The position numbers and the translations under genes were made by a program. From contig NZ_CP022221.1 of assembly GCF_004114935.1 (NCBI RefSeq), positions 3,679,001-3,743,000 of the forward strand: a stretch of DNA of 64,000 nt. Reading direction: 5' to 3'. Shown here one piece after another: positions 18,453-26,862 of the stretch. Every line of letters starts with the position of its first letter. Position 1 is the stretch's first letter. The stretch is from Bradyrhizobium zhanjiangense (GTDB lineage: Bacteria > Pseudomonadota > Alphaproteobacteria > Rhizobiales > Xanthobacteraceae). The notes under the pieces are model-generated. The model did no database searches, was not told the origin of the DNA, and was given only the letters and a program-made list of their open reading frames with translations.

Positions 18453-18636
18453 TTGCCTCGTGGGTTCCAGCGGCAATCTGGTCTTGCGGGGGGTCGCTGC
18501 GGCGCCATGTCGCCTGATTGTCGCATGCGACTGATATTCGCGGGGAGGGCGAGGCAAGGCGTGATTCGTATTTGAAGGTGCCTCGAAGGTTCAATCGGTC
18601 ATCCCCCTGTCACGGGACATTGTTACAGGCTGGCGC

Positions 18637-19449
18637 ATGGGAAGCTACGATGTGAGTGATGAAAGCCCGGAGCGGCGCTTTCGCACGTTGTTCATCTCCG
18701 ACGTCCATCTCGGAGCCCGCGGTTCTCAAGCCGACCTTCTGCTCGACTTTCTGCGCTACCACGATGCCGACACCATCTATCTCGTCGGCGACATCGTCGA
18801 CGGCTGGGCGCTGAAATCGAGCTGGCACTGGCCGCAATCGCACAACGACCTGGTCCAGAAGCTGCTGCGCAAGGCGCGCAAGGGCGCCAAAATCATCTAC
18901 ATTCCCGGCAATCACGACGAGTTCCTGCGCAATTATTACGGCACGCATTTCGGCGGCATCGATGTGGTCGAGAACACCGTCCATACCGGCGTGGACGGCA
19001 AGCGCTATCTCGTCATCCACGGCGACATCTTCGACCTCGTGGTGCAGAACGCGCGCTGGCTCGCCCATCTCGGCGACAAGGCCTACGACTTCGCGATCCA
19101 GATGAATCGCTTGGTCAATTTCTTCCGCCGCCTTTTCGGCGTGCCCTATTGGTCGCTGTCGCAATGGGCCAAGCAGAAGGTCAAGAATGCCGTCAACTAT
19201 ATCGGCGCGTTCGAGCAGGCGCTCGCCGCCGAGGCGCGGCGCCATGAGGCCGACGGCGTGATCTGCGGCCACATACACTATGCCGTGATCCGCGACGAGG
19301 CCGGCATCCGTTACATGAATTGCGGCGACTGGGTCGAGAGCTGCACGGCCCTCGTCGAGCACGACGACGGCCATTTCGAGATCATCACCTGGGCGGATCA
19401 TTTGCAGAAGCCCGCACAAGTCCCGCAGGTCGCGGCAAGAGCTGCCTGA
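18637..19449 (+). CDS. LpxH-like metallophosphoesterase (UDP-2,3-diacylglucosamine diphosphatase family)
   Basis: The 270-residue protein is a calcineurin-like phosphoesterase with all metal-binding motifs in order: ISDVHLG (20-26), GDIVDGW, PGNHDE, HGDIFD and GHIHY. It resembles the UDP-2,3-diacylglucosamine diphosphatase family of lipid A synthesis. However, it is closer to the longer alphaproteobacterial paralogues, which sit beside a glycosyltransferase, than to classical LpxH. It is followed by a GT4 glycosyltransferase through an unusual 14-base tandem duplication at the junction. The pairing suggests a glycolipid or membrane-lipid function. ATG 18637 is the natural start. Confidence 0.85.
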   Translation: MGSYDVSDESPERRFRTLFISDVHLGARGSQADLLLDFLRYHDADTIYLVGDIVDGWALKSSWHWPQSHNDLVQKLLRKARKGAKIIYIPGNHDEFLRNYYGTHFGGIDVVENTVHTGVDGKRYLVIHGDIFDLVVQNARWLAHLGDKAYDFAIQMNRLVNFFRRLFGVPYWSLSQWAKQKVKNAVNYIGAFEQALAAEARRHEADGVICGHIHYAVIRDEAGIRYMNCGDWVESCTALVEHDDGHFEIITWADHLQKPAQVPQVAARAA

Positions 19450-19465
19450 TGAGAGCTGCCTGATG
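19438..19465 (+). repeat. 14-bp perfect tandem duplication at the stop/start junction
   Basis: AGAGCTGCCTGATG occurs twice in a row (19438-19451 and 19452-19465). Each copy contains a stop overlapping an ATG (TGATG). The first TGA (19447-19449) ends the phosphoesterase. The second copy supplies the start of the glycosyltransferase (19463). Confidence 0.9.
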
Positions 19466-20506
19466 CGCATCCTGGTCGCGACCGACGCCTGGCACCCGCA
19501 AGTCAACGGTGTGGTTCGGACGCTGACCAAGCTTGCTGACGCCGCCGAGGGGCTCGGCGTCGCGTTCACGTTCCTGACGCCGCAATCGTTCCGCACCTTC
19601 GCGATGCCGAGCTATCGCGACGTGCGCCTCGCGATGCCGCGTCCGGCGCGAATTGCAAAGCTGATCGAGGAGGCGCGCCCGGACAGCATCCACATTGCGA
19701 CGGAGGGGCCGATCGGCCTGATGGTCCGCCGCTATTGCCGCCAGCGCAAGCTGCCGTTCACGACCAGCTTCCACACCCGCTTTCCCGAATATGTCCGTGC
19801 CCGCGTGCCGGTGCCGGGCTCGCTGATCTGGCGCGCGCTGCGCCGCTTCCATGCGCCCAGCCGTGCCGTGATGGCGGCAACGCCTGCGCTCGCCCGCGAG
19901 CTCGGCGATCGCGGCTTCGACAATGTCGTGCTGTGGCCGCGCGGCGTCGACACCGATTTGTTCCACCCGCGCGCGATCGACCTCTGTCTGCCGGCGCCGG
20001 TGTTCCTGTCGGTCGGCCGGATTGCGGTGGAGAAGAATCTCAAGGCCTTTCTCGATCTCGATCTGCCCGGTACCAAGGTGATCGTCGGTCACGGTCCGGC
20101 GCGCGCCTCGCTCGAAGAGGCCTATCCCGATGCGATCTTCCTTGGCGAGAAGCACGGCGAGGCGCTGGCGGAAATCTATGCTGCGGCCGACGTCTTCGTG
20201 TTCCCGAGCAAGACCGACACGTTCGGTCTGGTCCTACTGGAAGCGCTCGCGAGCGGCCTGCCGGTGGCGGCCTTCCCGGTGAAGGGTCCCCGCGACGTGA
20301 TCGGCAATGCGCCGGTCGGCGTTCTCGATCACGATCTGCGCAGCGCCTGTTTCGCCGCGCTCGACATCTCCCGGCAGGACTGCGTCGCGTTCGCCGCCAA
20401 TTACACCTGGGAGGCTTCGGCCAGGGCTTTCGTGGCTAGCATCGAGGCGGTCGGCGCGGTACTGCCCGGCCGGAACAGGGCGGAACAGCCACGCTTCGTC
20501 GCCTGA
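19463..20506 (+). CDS. glycosyltransferase family 4 (GDP-mannose-dependent/MgtA-like)
   Basis: The 347-residue GT-B fold protein begins MRILVATDAWHPQVNGVVRT, typical of GT4 enzymes acting on lipid acceptors such as diacylglycerol or phosphatidylinositol. SFHTRFPEY, the LSVGRIAVEKN donor-site motif and the C-terminal E-x7-E equivalent PSKTDTFGLVLLEALASG are present. It is coupled to the metallophosphoesterase upstream. The pair may make and process a glycolipid; donor and acceptor are not certain. No transmembrane helix is seen, so it is probably a peripheral inner-membrane enzyme. Confidence 0.85.
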   Translation: MRILVATDAWHPQVNGVVRTLTKLADAAEGLGVAFTFLTPQSFRTFAMPSYRDVRLAMPRPARIAKLIEEARPDSIHIATEGPIGLMVRRYCRQRKLPFTTSFHTRFPEYVRARVPVPGSLIWRALRRFHAPSRAVMAATPALARELGDRGFDNVVLWPRGVDTDLFHPRAIDLCLPAPVFLSVGRIAVEKNLKAFLDLDLPGTKVIVGHGPARASLEEAYPDAIFLGEKHGEALAEIYAAADVFVFPSKTDTFGLVLLEALASGLPVAAFPVKGPRDVIGNAPVGVLDHDLRSACFAALDISRQDCVAFAANYTWEASARAFVASIEAVGAVLPGRNRAEQPRFVA

Positions 20507-20568
20507 CGGGGAAAATCCTCGCGGGGAGGTGTCTTGCCCGCAGCTCGTCGGCCGCGATAAAGTCGGCC

Positions 20569-21552
20569 ATGACCGAACAGCTCCTCCCGGTCGGCCCCGC
20601 CGACATCGACGCCGCAGCGCGCGTGATCGCGCCTTACGCCATCCGCACCCCGCTGTTGTCTTTTCCCGTGCTCAACGAGCGCGTCGGCGCAAAGGTCTTC
20701 CTGAAGCCGGAAATGTTCCAGCGCACCGGCTCCTTCAAGTTCCGCGGCGCTTTCAACAAGGTGTTCTCGATTCCGCAGGACAAGCGCGCCGGCGGCGTCG
20801 TCGCGTTCTCCTCGGGCAACCACGCCCAGGGCGTGGCGGCCGCGGCGAAAATCCTCGACATGCAGGCGACGATCGTGATGCCGGCGGATGCGCCGCTGTC
20901 CAAGCGCGACCGCACCAAATCCTACGGCGCAGAGGTCGTGCTGTACGATCGCGATCGCGACGACCGCGAGGCGATCTCGCGCGGCATCGCCGAGAAGCGC
21001 GGTGCGACGCTGGTCAAGCCATATGACGATCCCTTCGTGATTGCGGGGCAGGGCACTGCCGGCCGCGAGATTGCGGAGGACATGGCGGGCCTCGGCCTTG
21101 CCCCCGACATCGTGGTGGCGCCGGCCTCCGGCGGCGGCCTGATCGCGGGCGTCGCGACCGCCGTGAAGGCGCGCTATCCGCTAGCCGAAATCGTGGTCGC
21201 CGAGCCCGAGGCGTTCGACGATCACGGCATTTCGCTGACCGCCGGCCATCGCGAGCCGCATCCGCCCGCGGCCCGCACCATCTGCGATGCGCTGATGGCC
21301 CTGATGCCCGGCGAGATGACCTTTGCGATCAACAGCAAGCTGCTCGCGCGCGGCGTCACGGCCTCGGATGCCGAGGTCGGCGCCGCCGTCGCGTTCGCCT
21401 ATCGCGAGCTGAAGCTCGTGGTGGAGCCGGGCGGCGCCGTGGGCCTTGCCGCGCTGCTGGCGGGACGTCTCGACGTCGCTGGCAAGAACGTCGTCATCGT
21501 GCTCTCCGGCGGCAATGTCGATGCGGAGTTGTTCGCAGAGCTGGTGGCTTAG
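20569..21552 (+). CDS. threonine/serine dehydratase (threonine ammonia-lyase-like)
   Basis: The 327-residue fold-type II PLP enzyme has its Schiff-base Lys at K57 in GSFKFRGA, a phosphate-binding loop ASGGGLIAG, and SSGNHAQG. It lacks the C-terminal ACT-like regulatory domain of biosynthetic IlvA, so it resembles catabolic threonine dehydratase or serine racemase/dehydratase forms that convert L-Thr to 2-oxobutanoate and ammonia. ATG 20569 is the likely start. It is separated from the upstream glycosyltransferase by 62 bases and may be cotranscribed. Confidence 0.87.
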   Translation: MTEQLLPVGPADIDAAARVIAPYAIRTPLLSFPVLNERVGAKVFLKPEMFQRTGSFKFRGAFNKVFSIPQDKRAGGVVAFSSGNHAQGVAAAAKILDMQATIVMPADAPLSKRDRTKSYGAEVVLYDRDRDDREAISRGIAEKRGATLVKPYDDPFVIAGQGTAGREIAEDMAGLGLAPDIVVAPASGGGLIAGVATAVKARYPLAEIVVAEPEAFDDHGISLTAGHREPHPPAARTICDALMALMPGEMTFAINSKLLARGVTASDAEVGAAVAFAYRELKLVVEPGGAVGLAALLAGRLDVAGKNVVIVLSGGNVDAELFAELVA

Positions 21553-21554
21553 GC

Positions 21555-21657
21555 GTCATTCCGGGCGCGCGCGAGCGCGAACCCGGAATCCATTTCCTCA
21601 CCGACCTGCTGCACAATGGATTCCGGGCCTGCGCCTCTCGGCGCATCTCGGAATGAC
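21555..21657. repeat. GTCATTCCGGG-type inverted repeat
   Basis: The outer arms are GTCATTCCGGGCGCGCG and its approximate inverse ending CGGAATGAC. The inner arms are CCCGGAATCCATT and AATGGATTCCGGG. A shorter relative lies at 48308-48346. Confidence 0.8.
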
Positions 21658-21682
21658 AATGTTCAGAGCTGACATGAAGAAA

Positions 21683-21708
21683 GGGGCAGAGCGTTGCCGC
21701 TCTGCCCC
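21683..21708. terminator. bidirectional terminator, 11-bp perfect stem
   Basis: GGGGCAGAGCG-TTGC-CGCTCTGCCCC is followed on the minus strand by TTTCTTC. It lies just after the caspase-like gene stop on the minus strand and also downstream of the dehydratase on the plus strand. Confidence 0.85.
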
Positions 21709-21733
21709 CCTGTCGTGTGCGCTTCTTGCGCGA

Positions 21734-23536
21734 TCAGTGCATGAAGCTCCGGCGATTGTTGCCGCCGCCCGTGCTCGGCGCCTGGTTCATCGACTGCCGG
21801 AAGTTGTTGCTGCTGTTGACCATGCGGTTCGGCATCGTGTTGAGCTGCGGACGATTGGTCTGCACGTTATTCTGCACCTGCACCTTGTTCACCGGATTGT
21901 TGTTGAGCTTCACGATACCGGTGTTGCCGTTGTTGATGCGGATCGGGTGGTTCTGGGTCTGAACGGGCTTCACATCGATAGTCGAGTCACCCATACCGAC
22001 ATTCACCGGCATGCTCACGATCTTGCCCGGCTTGCCGTTGGCGTTGCTGGCATTCGGCTTGGTGTTGGTCACCGGCAGCGTCACGATCTTGCCGGTGCCG
22101 CCAGTGTTGTTGCTCGTGTTGGTCGGCGCGGGCAGGGTGACGATCTTGCCCGGGGTCTGCGACGGCGTGCCGTTCGGCTGGTTGTTGCCTGAGGGCAGGT
22201 TGATGATCTGGCCACCATTGCCGAGCTTGCCGATGACGTTACCGTCGATCGGCTTCTGCACGACCGGCAGATTGCCGTTCACTTGCGCGCCGCCATTGCC
22301 CTGCTGCATCAGCGGCATGTATTTGGGCTGGCCGAGATTGCCGATCTTCAGCGTCGGGGCGATGTTCTGTGGCGCCAGGAACTTGGTCGCTTGCATCAAC
22401 GGGATCTGCTTCGGCTGCGCCTGCAGTTTCAGCGCGACTTGCGCATAGGGGCTGTTGCTGTAGCTGTCATAGAAGCTCTTGTAGCCGAGCGGCGAGTTCG
22501 CGAGCACGGCCTTGTGCCAGGCCTGCGAGACCAGGAGATTGTTGAGCAGCCAGCGGATGTGGTCGCACAGCGGATCGTGCGGGTACATCTGGATGAACTC
22601 CTGATAATATTCCGGCCGGCCCTCGGACACGACGTAATCATAGGCCTGGCGGGTCGAGCGGCTCGGCAGGTTGGAGGCCATCTGCACCACCGGCGCTTTC
22701 ACCGGCGCGCGGTTGGCGGCAACGGCGGTGTCGCCGAAGAAGGTGAAGTCGCTCGTCAACGACGAGCTCTCCCACGGAATCTGCGCGCCGCTGGTGGTCT
22801 GGTTCACCTGCAGGCGCACGCGCTTGAACAGCTGCTCGATTGGCACATTGGGCTCGCGTGCGACGTTGAGGAAGGCTTGCGTGTAGGGGCTGTGGCCGCT
22901 GGTGCCGTCGAGCGCTTCGGCGCCCGGCGCGGTCGAGTAGCCGACGATCGAGCCGTTCGGCGCATCGACGATGGCTAGGCCGCGGCCGGCGTCGTTGACT
23001 TGGGGGAACGGGTTGTTGCGGCAGGCATCGAGGATGACGATGCGCATGCGGCTCGGGATCGTCTCCAGCGTCGACATCACGTCGACCAGACGCACCGAAT
23101 TGTTGACGAGCTCGGTCGGGCTCGACACCTTGGCGTCGACGGGAACGAGATAGTTCTCGCCGGCGAGCTGCACGCCGTGACCGGCGTAATAGACCATCGC
23201 CACCGTGTTGGGGCCGCGCGAAGCGACCTTGGCGGAAAAGTCCTGCACCACGCGCAGCATGTCGTTCTGGGTCAGGTCAGTCGCGGCGACCACCTCGAAG
23301 CCTGCCGAGTTCAGGAATTGCGCCATCGATTGCGCGTCATCGTCGGGGTTCGCAAGTTGCGGCGCGTTCTGGTAGTTCGCATTGCCGATCACCAGCGCCA
23401 CCCGCTGCTCCGGGCCTTGCAGCGCGGTGGGAGCCGGCTGGGCCGGGGCGACTTGCGCGGAAACGGGCCCGCAGGTGAAGCCGAACAGGCTTCCCAAGAG
23501 GCTAGCCGTCATCAGGAAAGGCTTTAGGCGGAACAT
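21734..23536 (-). CDS. secreted caspase-like (peptidase C14) protein
   Basis: The 600-residue protein starts at ATG 23536, with AAAGGAG eight bases upstream; a GTG at 23554 is less likely. Residues 1-27 are a signal peptide (cleavage near VSAQ). Residues 44-270 form a caspase p20-like domain with RVALVIGNANY, catalytic His120 in YYAGHGVQL and catalytic Cys172 in ILDACRNNP. A middle region of about 100 residues is followed by a long low-complexity tail rich in Asn, Gly and Pro. The tail contains three repeats of GKIV(T/S)(L/M)P and ends in Asn/Gln-rich sequence. Such metacaspase-like enzymes cut after Arg/Lys or small residues; an export signal places it in the periplasm. It is transcribed alone, facing a region with two CRP/FNR-like palindromes. 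Confidence 0.85.
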   Translation of the reverse strand: MFRLKPFLMTASLLGSLFGFTCGPVSAQVAPAQPAPTALQGPEQRVALVIGNANYQNAPQLANPDDDAQSMAQFLNSAGFEVVAATDLTQNDMLRVVQDFSAKVASRGPNTVAMVYYAGHGVQLAGENYLVPVDAKVSSPTELVNNSVRLVDVMSTLETIPSRMRIVILDACRNNPFPQVNDAGRGLAIVDAPNGSIVGYSTAPGAEALDGTSGHSPYTQAFLNVAREPNVPIEQLFKRVRLQVNQTTSGAQIPWESSSLTSDFTFFGDTAVAANRAPVKAPVVQMASNLPSRSTRQAYDYVVSEGRPEYYQEFIQMYPHDPLCDHIRWLLNNLLVSQAWHKAVLANSPLGYKSFYDSYSNSPYAQVALKLQAQPKQIPLMQATKFLAPQNIAPTLKIGNLGQPKYMPLMQQGNGGAQVNGNLPVVQKPIDGNVIGKLGNGGQIINLPSGNNQPNGTPSQTPGKIVTLPAPTNTSNNTGGTGKIVTLPVTNTKPNASNANGKPGKIVSMPVNVGMGDSTIDVKPVQTQNHPIRINNGNTGIVKLNNNPVNKVQVQNNVQTNRPQLNTMPNRMVNSSNNFRQSMNQAPSTGGGNNRRSFMH

Positions 23537-23611
23537 GGCGTGCTCCTTTGCCACTCATCTCGATGCGAGATTGGTTGCGAGCAAGCCTGGGCGCGTTCAA
23601 GTCCGGCGTCC

Positions 23612-23625
23612 GTGATCCCTATCAC
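23612..23625. promoter_or_regulatory. CRP/FNR-type palindrome 1
   Basis: GTGAT-CCCT-ATCAC is a perfect inverted repeat with a 4-base spacer, the geometry of CRP/FNR-family operators. It lies between the divergent caspase-like gene (-) and the small secreted protein gene (+), and is paired with a second copy 27 bases away. Confidence 0.5.
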
Positions 23626-23638
23626 GATGGTAAGTTGC

Positions 23639-23652
23639 GTGATCTGAATCAC
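23639..23652. promoter_or_regulatory. CRP/FNR-type palindrome 2
   Basis: GTGAT-CTGA-ATCAC, extended to GCGTGAT...ATCACGC, is a second perfect copy of the same pentamer pair. Its centre is 27 bases from palindrome 1. It is about 74 bases before the start of the + strand gene at 23726. Confidence 0.5.
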
Positions 23653-23725
23653 GCTTAGAACCCGCTATGGTTGGGGATCGATTGGGAGGATGGCCTCCGC
23701 GCAGTCGATCGACTATTGTCGATTC

Positions 23726-24085
23726 ATGTCGCGCCTTATGTGTCTATTCGTTGCGGTCATCCTGTCTCTGCTGCCCGCAGTCGCACCCGCCGAGCCCGTT
23801 CAGAAGCGTCCCAAGCCGGTCTGGCGCGGCTACGGCTTCCTGCCAGGCTATCGCCAGCCGCTAAGCAACAGCATTCCGCTCTACAAGCAGAAGGACGCGA
23901 TGCGTCGCCTGTCGCGCGCCGACCGGCGCCACTGGTACATCGATCCGGTCCCTCAGTATTATCGTTGGGATGGCGAGTGGCACTATTTCGGCCGCCCCGG
24001 CTTCGGCGGCGGCCGCTACAATGGCGGCAGTTTCGGTCCATGCTGGACGCGGACGCCGATCGGGCCGGTCTGGAATTGCGGGTGA
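23726..24085 (+). CDS. small secreted protein, hypothetical
   Basis: The 119-residue protein has a signal peptide (MSRLMCLFVAVILSLLPAVA, cleavage near PAEP). The mature part is basic and rich in Arg, Tyr, Trp and Gly (FLPGYRQPL, YYRWDGEWHYFGRPGFGGGRY), with two Cys residues near the C-terminus. No named domain is recognised; it resembles small periplasmic proteins common in Bradyrhizobiaceae. ATG 23726 gives the best signal peptide. Its promoter region carries two CRP/FNR-like palindromes shared with the divergent caspase-like gene. Confidence 0.7.
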   Translation: MSRLMCLFVAVILSLLPAVAPAEPVQKRPKPVWRGYGFLPGYRQPLSNSIPLYKQKDAMRRLSRADRRHWYIDPVPQYYRWDGEWHYFGRPGFGGGRYNGGSFGPCWTRTPIGPVWNCG

Positions 24086-24104
24086 CGAGGGGGCGCGGCT
24101 AGCC

Positions 24105-24184
24105 CGTCATTGCGAGCGCAGCGAAGCAATCCAGAATCTTGCCGCGGAGGGATTCCGGATTGATTCGCTTCGCTCGCAATGACG
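24105..24184. repeat. CGTCATTGCGAGCGCAGCG-type inverted repeat, copy 1
   Basis: The arms CGTCATTGCGAG and CTCGCAATGACG flank AAGCAATCC and GGATTG inner arms. The first 36 bases are identical to those of the copy at 57205-57283. It sits between convergent genes. Confidence 0.85.
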
Positions 24185-24207
24185 ATGTGGCGAGAGCGCG
24201 CGCTCTC

Positions 24208-25590
24208 TCACGAGAAGAACGCGATCTTCTCGGCCTGGGTCATGCGGCGGATCGGCGCGAGCGGGTCGTTGGCGGCGGCGCGGGGCTTTTGCAGGATGCC
24301 GCTGGCGAGGATGGTGGCGCCGAGCGAGGGCTCGGGCAAGGACGTGGATAAGGGCGAGGGCATCGGCAGCGTCGCGCTCGGTGCCGCGGCGAATGTTGCC
24401 GTGGTCGCCATGGCCGGGGCCGGCGGCTCCATCACTTCGGCAGCGGCTTCCGCAATGGCGTCGGTGAGGCGCGCGAGCGAGTCCATCGCGATCGGCGCGT
24501 CCGCGGCGGGCTCGTCCGCGACCGCTGCGACGACCGGCTCTGGCGCGATCGGCTCCGCTGCAACGGGAGCTGCGACCTCCGCAGCCGTCGGCTCCGGAGC
24601 GACCGCTTCCATCTCCACCGGCTCGATGATCTCGTCGAACTCCGGATCGGGCGCGGCCATCTCTAGCGCGATGGCCTCGAGGATGGCTTCATCCTCGGCT
24701 TCCGCGGCGGCGTCGAGCGAGAACTCGTCGGTGACCTCCGGGATCGCAGTGGGCTCTGCGGCGGGCTCTTCAAAAGCGACGTCTTCATGCGCCGCTTCTT
24801 CACGTGCGGCTTCTTCAGGTGCTGCCTGGCTTTTGGCGACGATCTCGGGCGCGATTGCCTGCTTGGCAACGGCGGAAGTATCAGTGATGCCAGCTGCTTC
24901 GACCTCGGGAGCGGCGGCGATGTCCTGCGACGTCTCCGTAAAAGCCACGGGGGCTTCGCTCGCCGTCGCGCCAAGCGCGACCTCCGAATGCGGCGCTTCT
25001 GCCGCGGATGACGGTGCCTCCTGCCTGGGAGCCGGCGCGGCCTGCGGCGTTGCGTCGCCGTCAAGCTGCTCGACCCGATCCTTCAGTAGATCGAAGGCGG
25101 CCTTGAGCTCGACGCGGGGATCGATGGTCGAGATCTGCCCGCAGGCGGCCTCGATCGAGGCGAGCTGCGAATCAATGAGGTCGCAGATTCGCCCGTCGGC
25201 GCCGATCTCGCGCCAGCGCCAGGAGATCTCCTTGATGATGCGCACCCCGCGCGGAATCGGCGCGAGGCTCGCCTCGATCGCCGCGGGATCGAACGCTGCG
25301 ATCGCGATCGTCTCGGCCTCGCGGATGGCGCGGCGAATCTCGATCAGCGCCTCAGGCAGGCGGTCCTCGACGACGGGTTGTCGCTGTGCCGCAAGGGTTT
25401 CTTCGATCTTCGCGACCGCATCGAGCACCATGCGCGTATCTGCGTTGCGGTTGCGCTTGGCATATTCGCCGAGGAACCAGCGGCCGCGCGCGGTTTCCAT
25501 GAAGGCTTCGCGGATCGCGTCGTAATCCTGCTCGTTCGGCTCGGCCGCGCGGGCAGACATGGGCGAGAGGGCGAATGCTTCGTTGGCCAT
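24208..25590 (-). CDS. hypothetical protein with acidic Ala/Glu-rich C-terminal region
   Basis: The 460-residue cytoplasmic protein starts at ATG 25590. Residues 1-170 form a conserved-looking helical region with DYDAIREAFMETARGRWFLG, RNADTRMVL and a run of amphipathic helices. From about residue 185 it becomes an Ala/Glu/Pro-rich acidic disordered region of over 200 residues. It ends in a short basic segment, RRMTQAEKIAFFS. No catalytic motif is visible and I do not recognise a characterised family. The architecture suggests a scaffold or regulatory protein. It is divergent from the MFS gene with a 75-base intergenic region containing GTTACTGTAAC. Confidence 0.75.
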   Translation of the reverse strand: MANEAFALSPMSARAAEPNEQDYDAIREAFMETARGRWFLGEYAKRNRNADTRMVLDAVAKIEETLAAQRQPVVEDRLPEALIEIRRAIREAETIAIAAFDPAAIEASLAPIPRGVRIIKEISWRWREIGADGRICDLIDSQLASIEAACGQISTIDPRVELKAAFDLLKDRVEQLDGDATPQAAPAPRQEAPSSAAEAPHSEVALGATASEAPVAFTETSQDIAAAPEVEAAGITDTSAVAKQAIAPEIVAKSQAAPEEAAREEAAHEDVAFEEPAAEPTAIPEVTDEFSLDAAAEAEDEAILEAIALEMAAPDPEFDEIIEPVEMEAVAPEPTAAEVAAPVAAEPIAPEPVVAAVADEPAADAPIAMDSLARLTDAIAEAAAEVMEPPAPAMATTATFAAAPSATLPMPSPLSTSLPEPSLGATILASGILQKPRAAANDPLAPIRRMTQAEKIAFFS

Positions 25591-25618
25591 GACAATCTCG
25601 TCGCGCAAATCACCGCGC

Positions 25619-25629
25619 GTTACTGTAAC
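25619..25629. promoter_or_regulatory. palindrome GTTACTGTAAC in divergent intergenic region
   Basis: This perfect 11-base palindrome lies midway between the divergent starts at 25590 (-) and 25666 (+). It could be an operator, but no regulator gene is adjacent. Confidence 0.3.
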
Positions 25630-25665
25630 GATCACCACGATATCGACCGAATCGCAATTGGTTTG

Positions 25666-26862
25666 ATGCAGTCCGAATCACAAATCCCCATCGCGGCAGC
25701 GAAGAAGCGGCGATTTGGCGTGAGTCTTGCCCTGTTCTATTCGGCTGTCTTCGCGGTCGCGGGCACGCATCTGCCGTTCTTCCCGGTTTGGCTGAAGGCG
25801 ATCGGCATCGACGCGGCCTGGATCGGGCTCATCAACGCGCTGCCGGCGATCACGCGCTTCACCACGCTGCCGCAAGTGACCGCCTTTGCCGAAAAGCGAC
25901 AGGCCATTCGCACTGCCATGATGGTGTCGGTGCTGGCGACGGCGATCGGTTTTACCGCGGTCGGCTTGCAGCAGCAGCCGCTGGCGCTGCTCCTGATCTA
26001 TGCGCTTACCTGCGTGATGTGGACGCCGACGACCCCACTGACCGACGCCTATGCACTGCGCGGTGTCGCGCGTTACGGGCTCGATTACGGACCGTTGCGG
26101 CTGTGGGGCTCGGCGGCGTTTGCCGCCGGCTCGCTCGCCTGCGGCTATCTCGTCGACAGCATCGCGCCGCGCGACCTGATCTGGGTCATCGTCGCATGGG
26201 CCGTCGTTGCGGTTCTCGCCAGTCTGCTGCTTCAGCCGCTCGACGATGTCAGGCGCAAGACCACCGAGACGCATGCCGGCAAGGCGCTGCTGCGCGATGC
26301 CGGCTTCTGGGCCATCATCGCCTCGGCGGCGCTGATCCAGGGCAGCCACGTCGCCTATTACACCTTCTCGGCCATCAACTGGCAGCTCCATGGGATCAGC
26401 GGGCTGACGATCGCGGGGCTGTGGACGTTGGGCGTGATCGCCGAGATCGTCGTGTTCGCGCTGTCGCCGCGCTTCTCGCTGCATCCGTCCACGATGATGG
26501 CGATCGGGGGGCTAAGCGCCGTGGTGCGCTGGATCGTCACCGCCAACGAGCCGCCGCTGGCGCTGCTCGCGATCGTGCAGCTCGGCCATGGTCTCAGCTT
26601 CGGCATGACCATCGTCGGCACCATGAATCTCCTGGTGCAGCGCGTACCGCCGCATCAGATCGCGCGGGGGCAGGGCTACTACGCCGCGTGCAACGGTCTA
26701 TTGGGCGCAACGACCTCGATCGCGTCAGGCGCGATCTACGCCCTCATCGGCGACGGCCTGTACTACGTCATGGCGGCGATGGCCGCTGCCGGTGCGCTCG
26801 TGATCTGGTCAGCGCGGCATCAGCTCCAGGCTCATCCCCACAGCGAGGCGTCCGGCGGATAG
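25666..26862 (+). CDS. MFS transporter (MFS_1-like/HcaT type)
   Basis: The 398-residue integral membrane protein has 12 predicted helices. The N-terminal segment FGVSLALFYSAVFAVAGTHL, LPFFPVWL and the cytoplasmic-loop motif YGPLRLWGSAAFA are typical of the 3-phenylpropionate permease-like MFS subfamily. ATG 25666 is chosen; the frame is open further upstream but overlaps the divergent gene. The 3' end overlaps the convergent dipeptide epimerase gene by 31 bases, so a peptide or amino-acid related substrate is possible, but this is inference. Confidence 0.85.
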   Translation: MQSESQIPIAAAKKRRFGVSLALFYSAVFAVAGTHLPFFPVWLKAIGIDAAWIGLINALPAITRFTTLPQVTAFAEKRQAIRTAMMVSVLATAIGFTAVGLQQQPLALLLIYALTCVMWTPTTPLTDAYALRGVARYGLDYGPLRLWGSAAFAAGSLACGYLVDSIAPRDLIWVIVAWAVVAVLASLLLQPLDDVRRKTTETHAGKALLRDAGFWAIIASAALIQGSHVAYYTFSAINWQLHGISGLTIAGLWTLGVIAEIVVFALSPRFSLHPSTMMAIGGLSAVVRWIVTANEPPLALLAIVQLGHGLSFGMTIVGTMNLLVQRVPPHQIARGQGYYAACNGLLGATTSIASGAIYALIGDGLYYVMAAMAAAGALVIWSARHQLQAHPHSEASGG

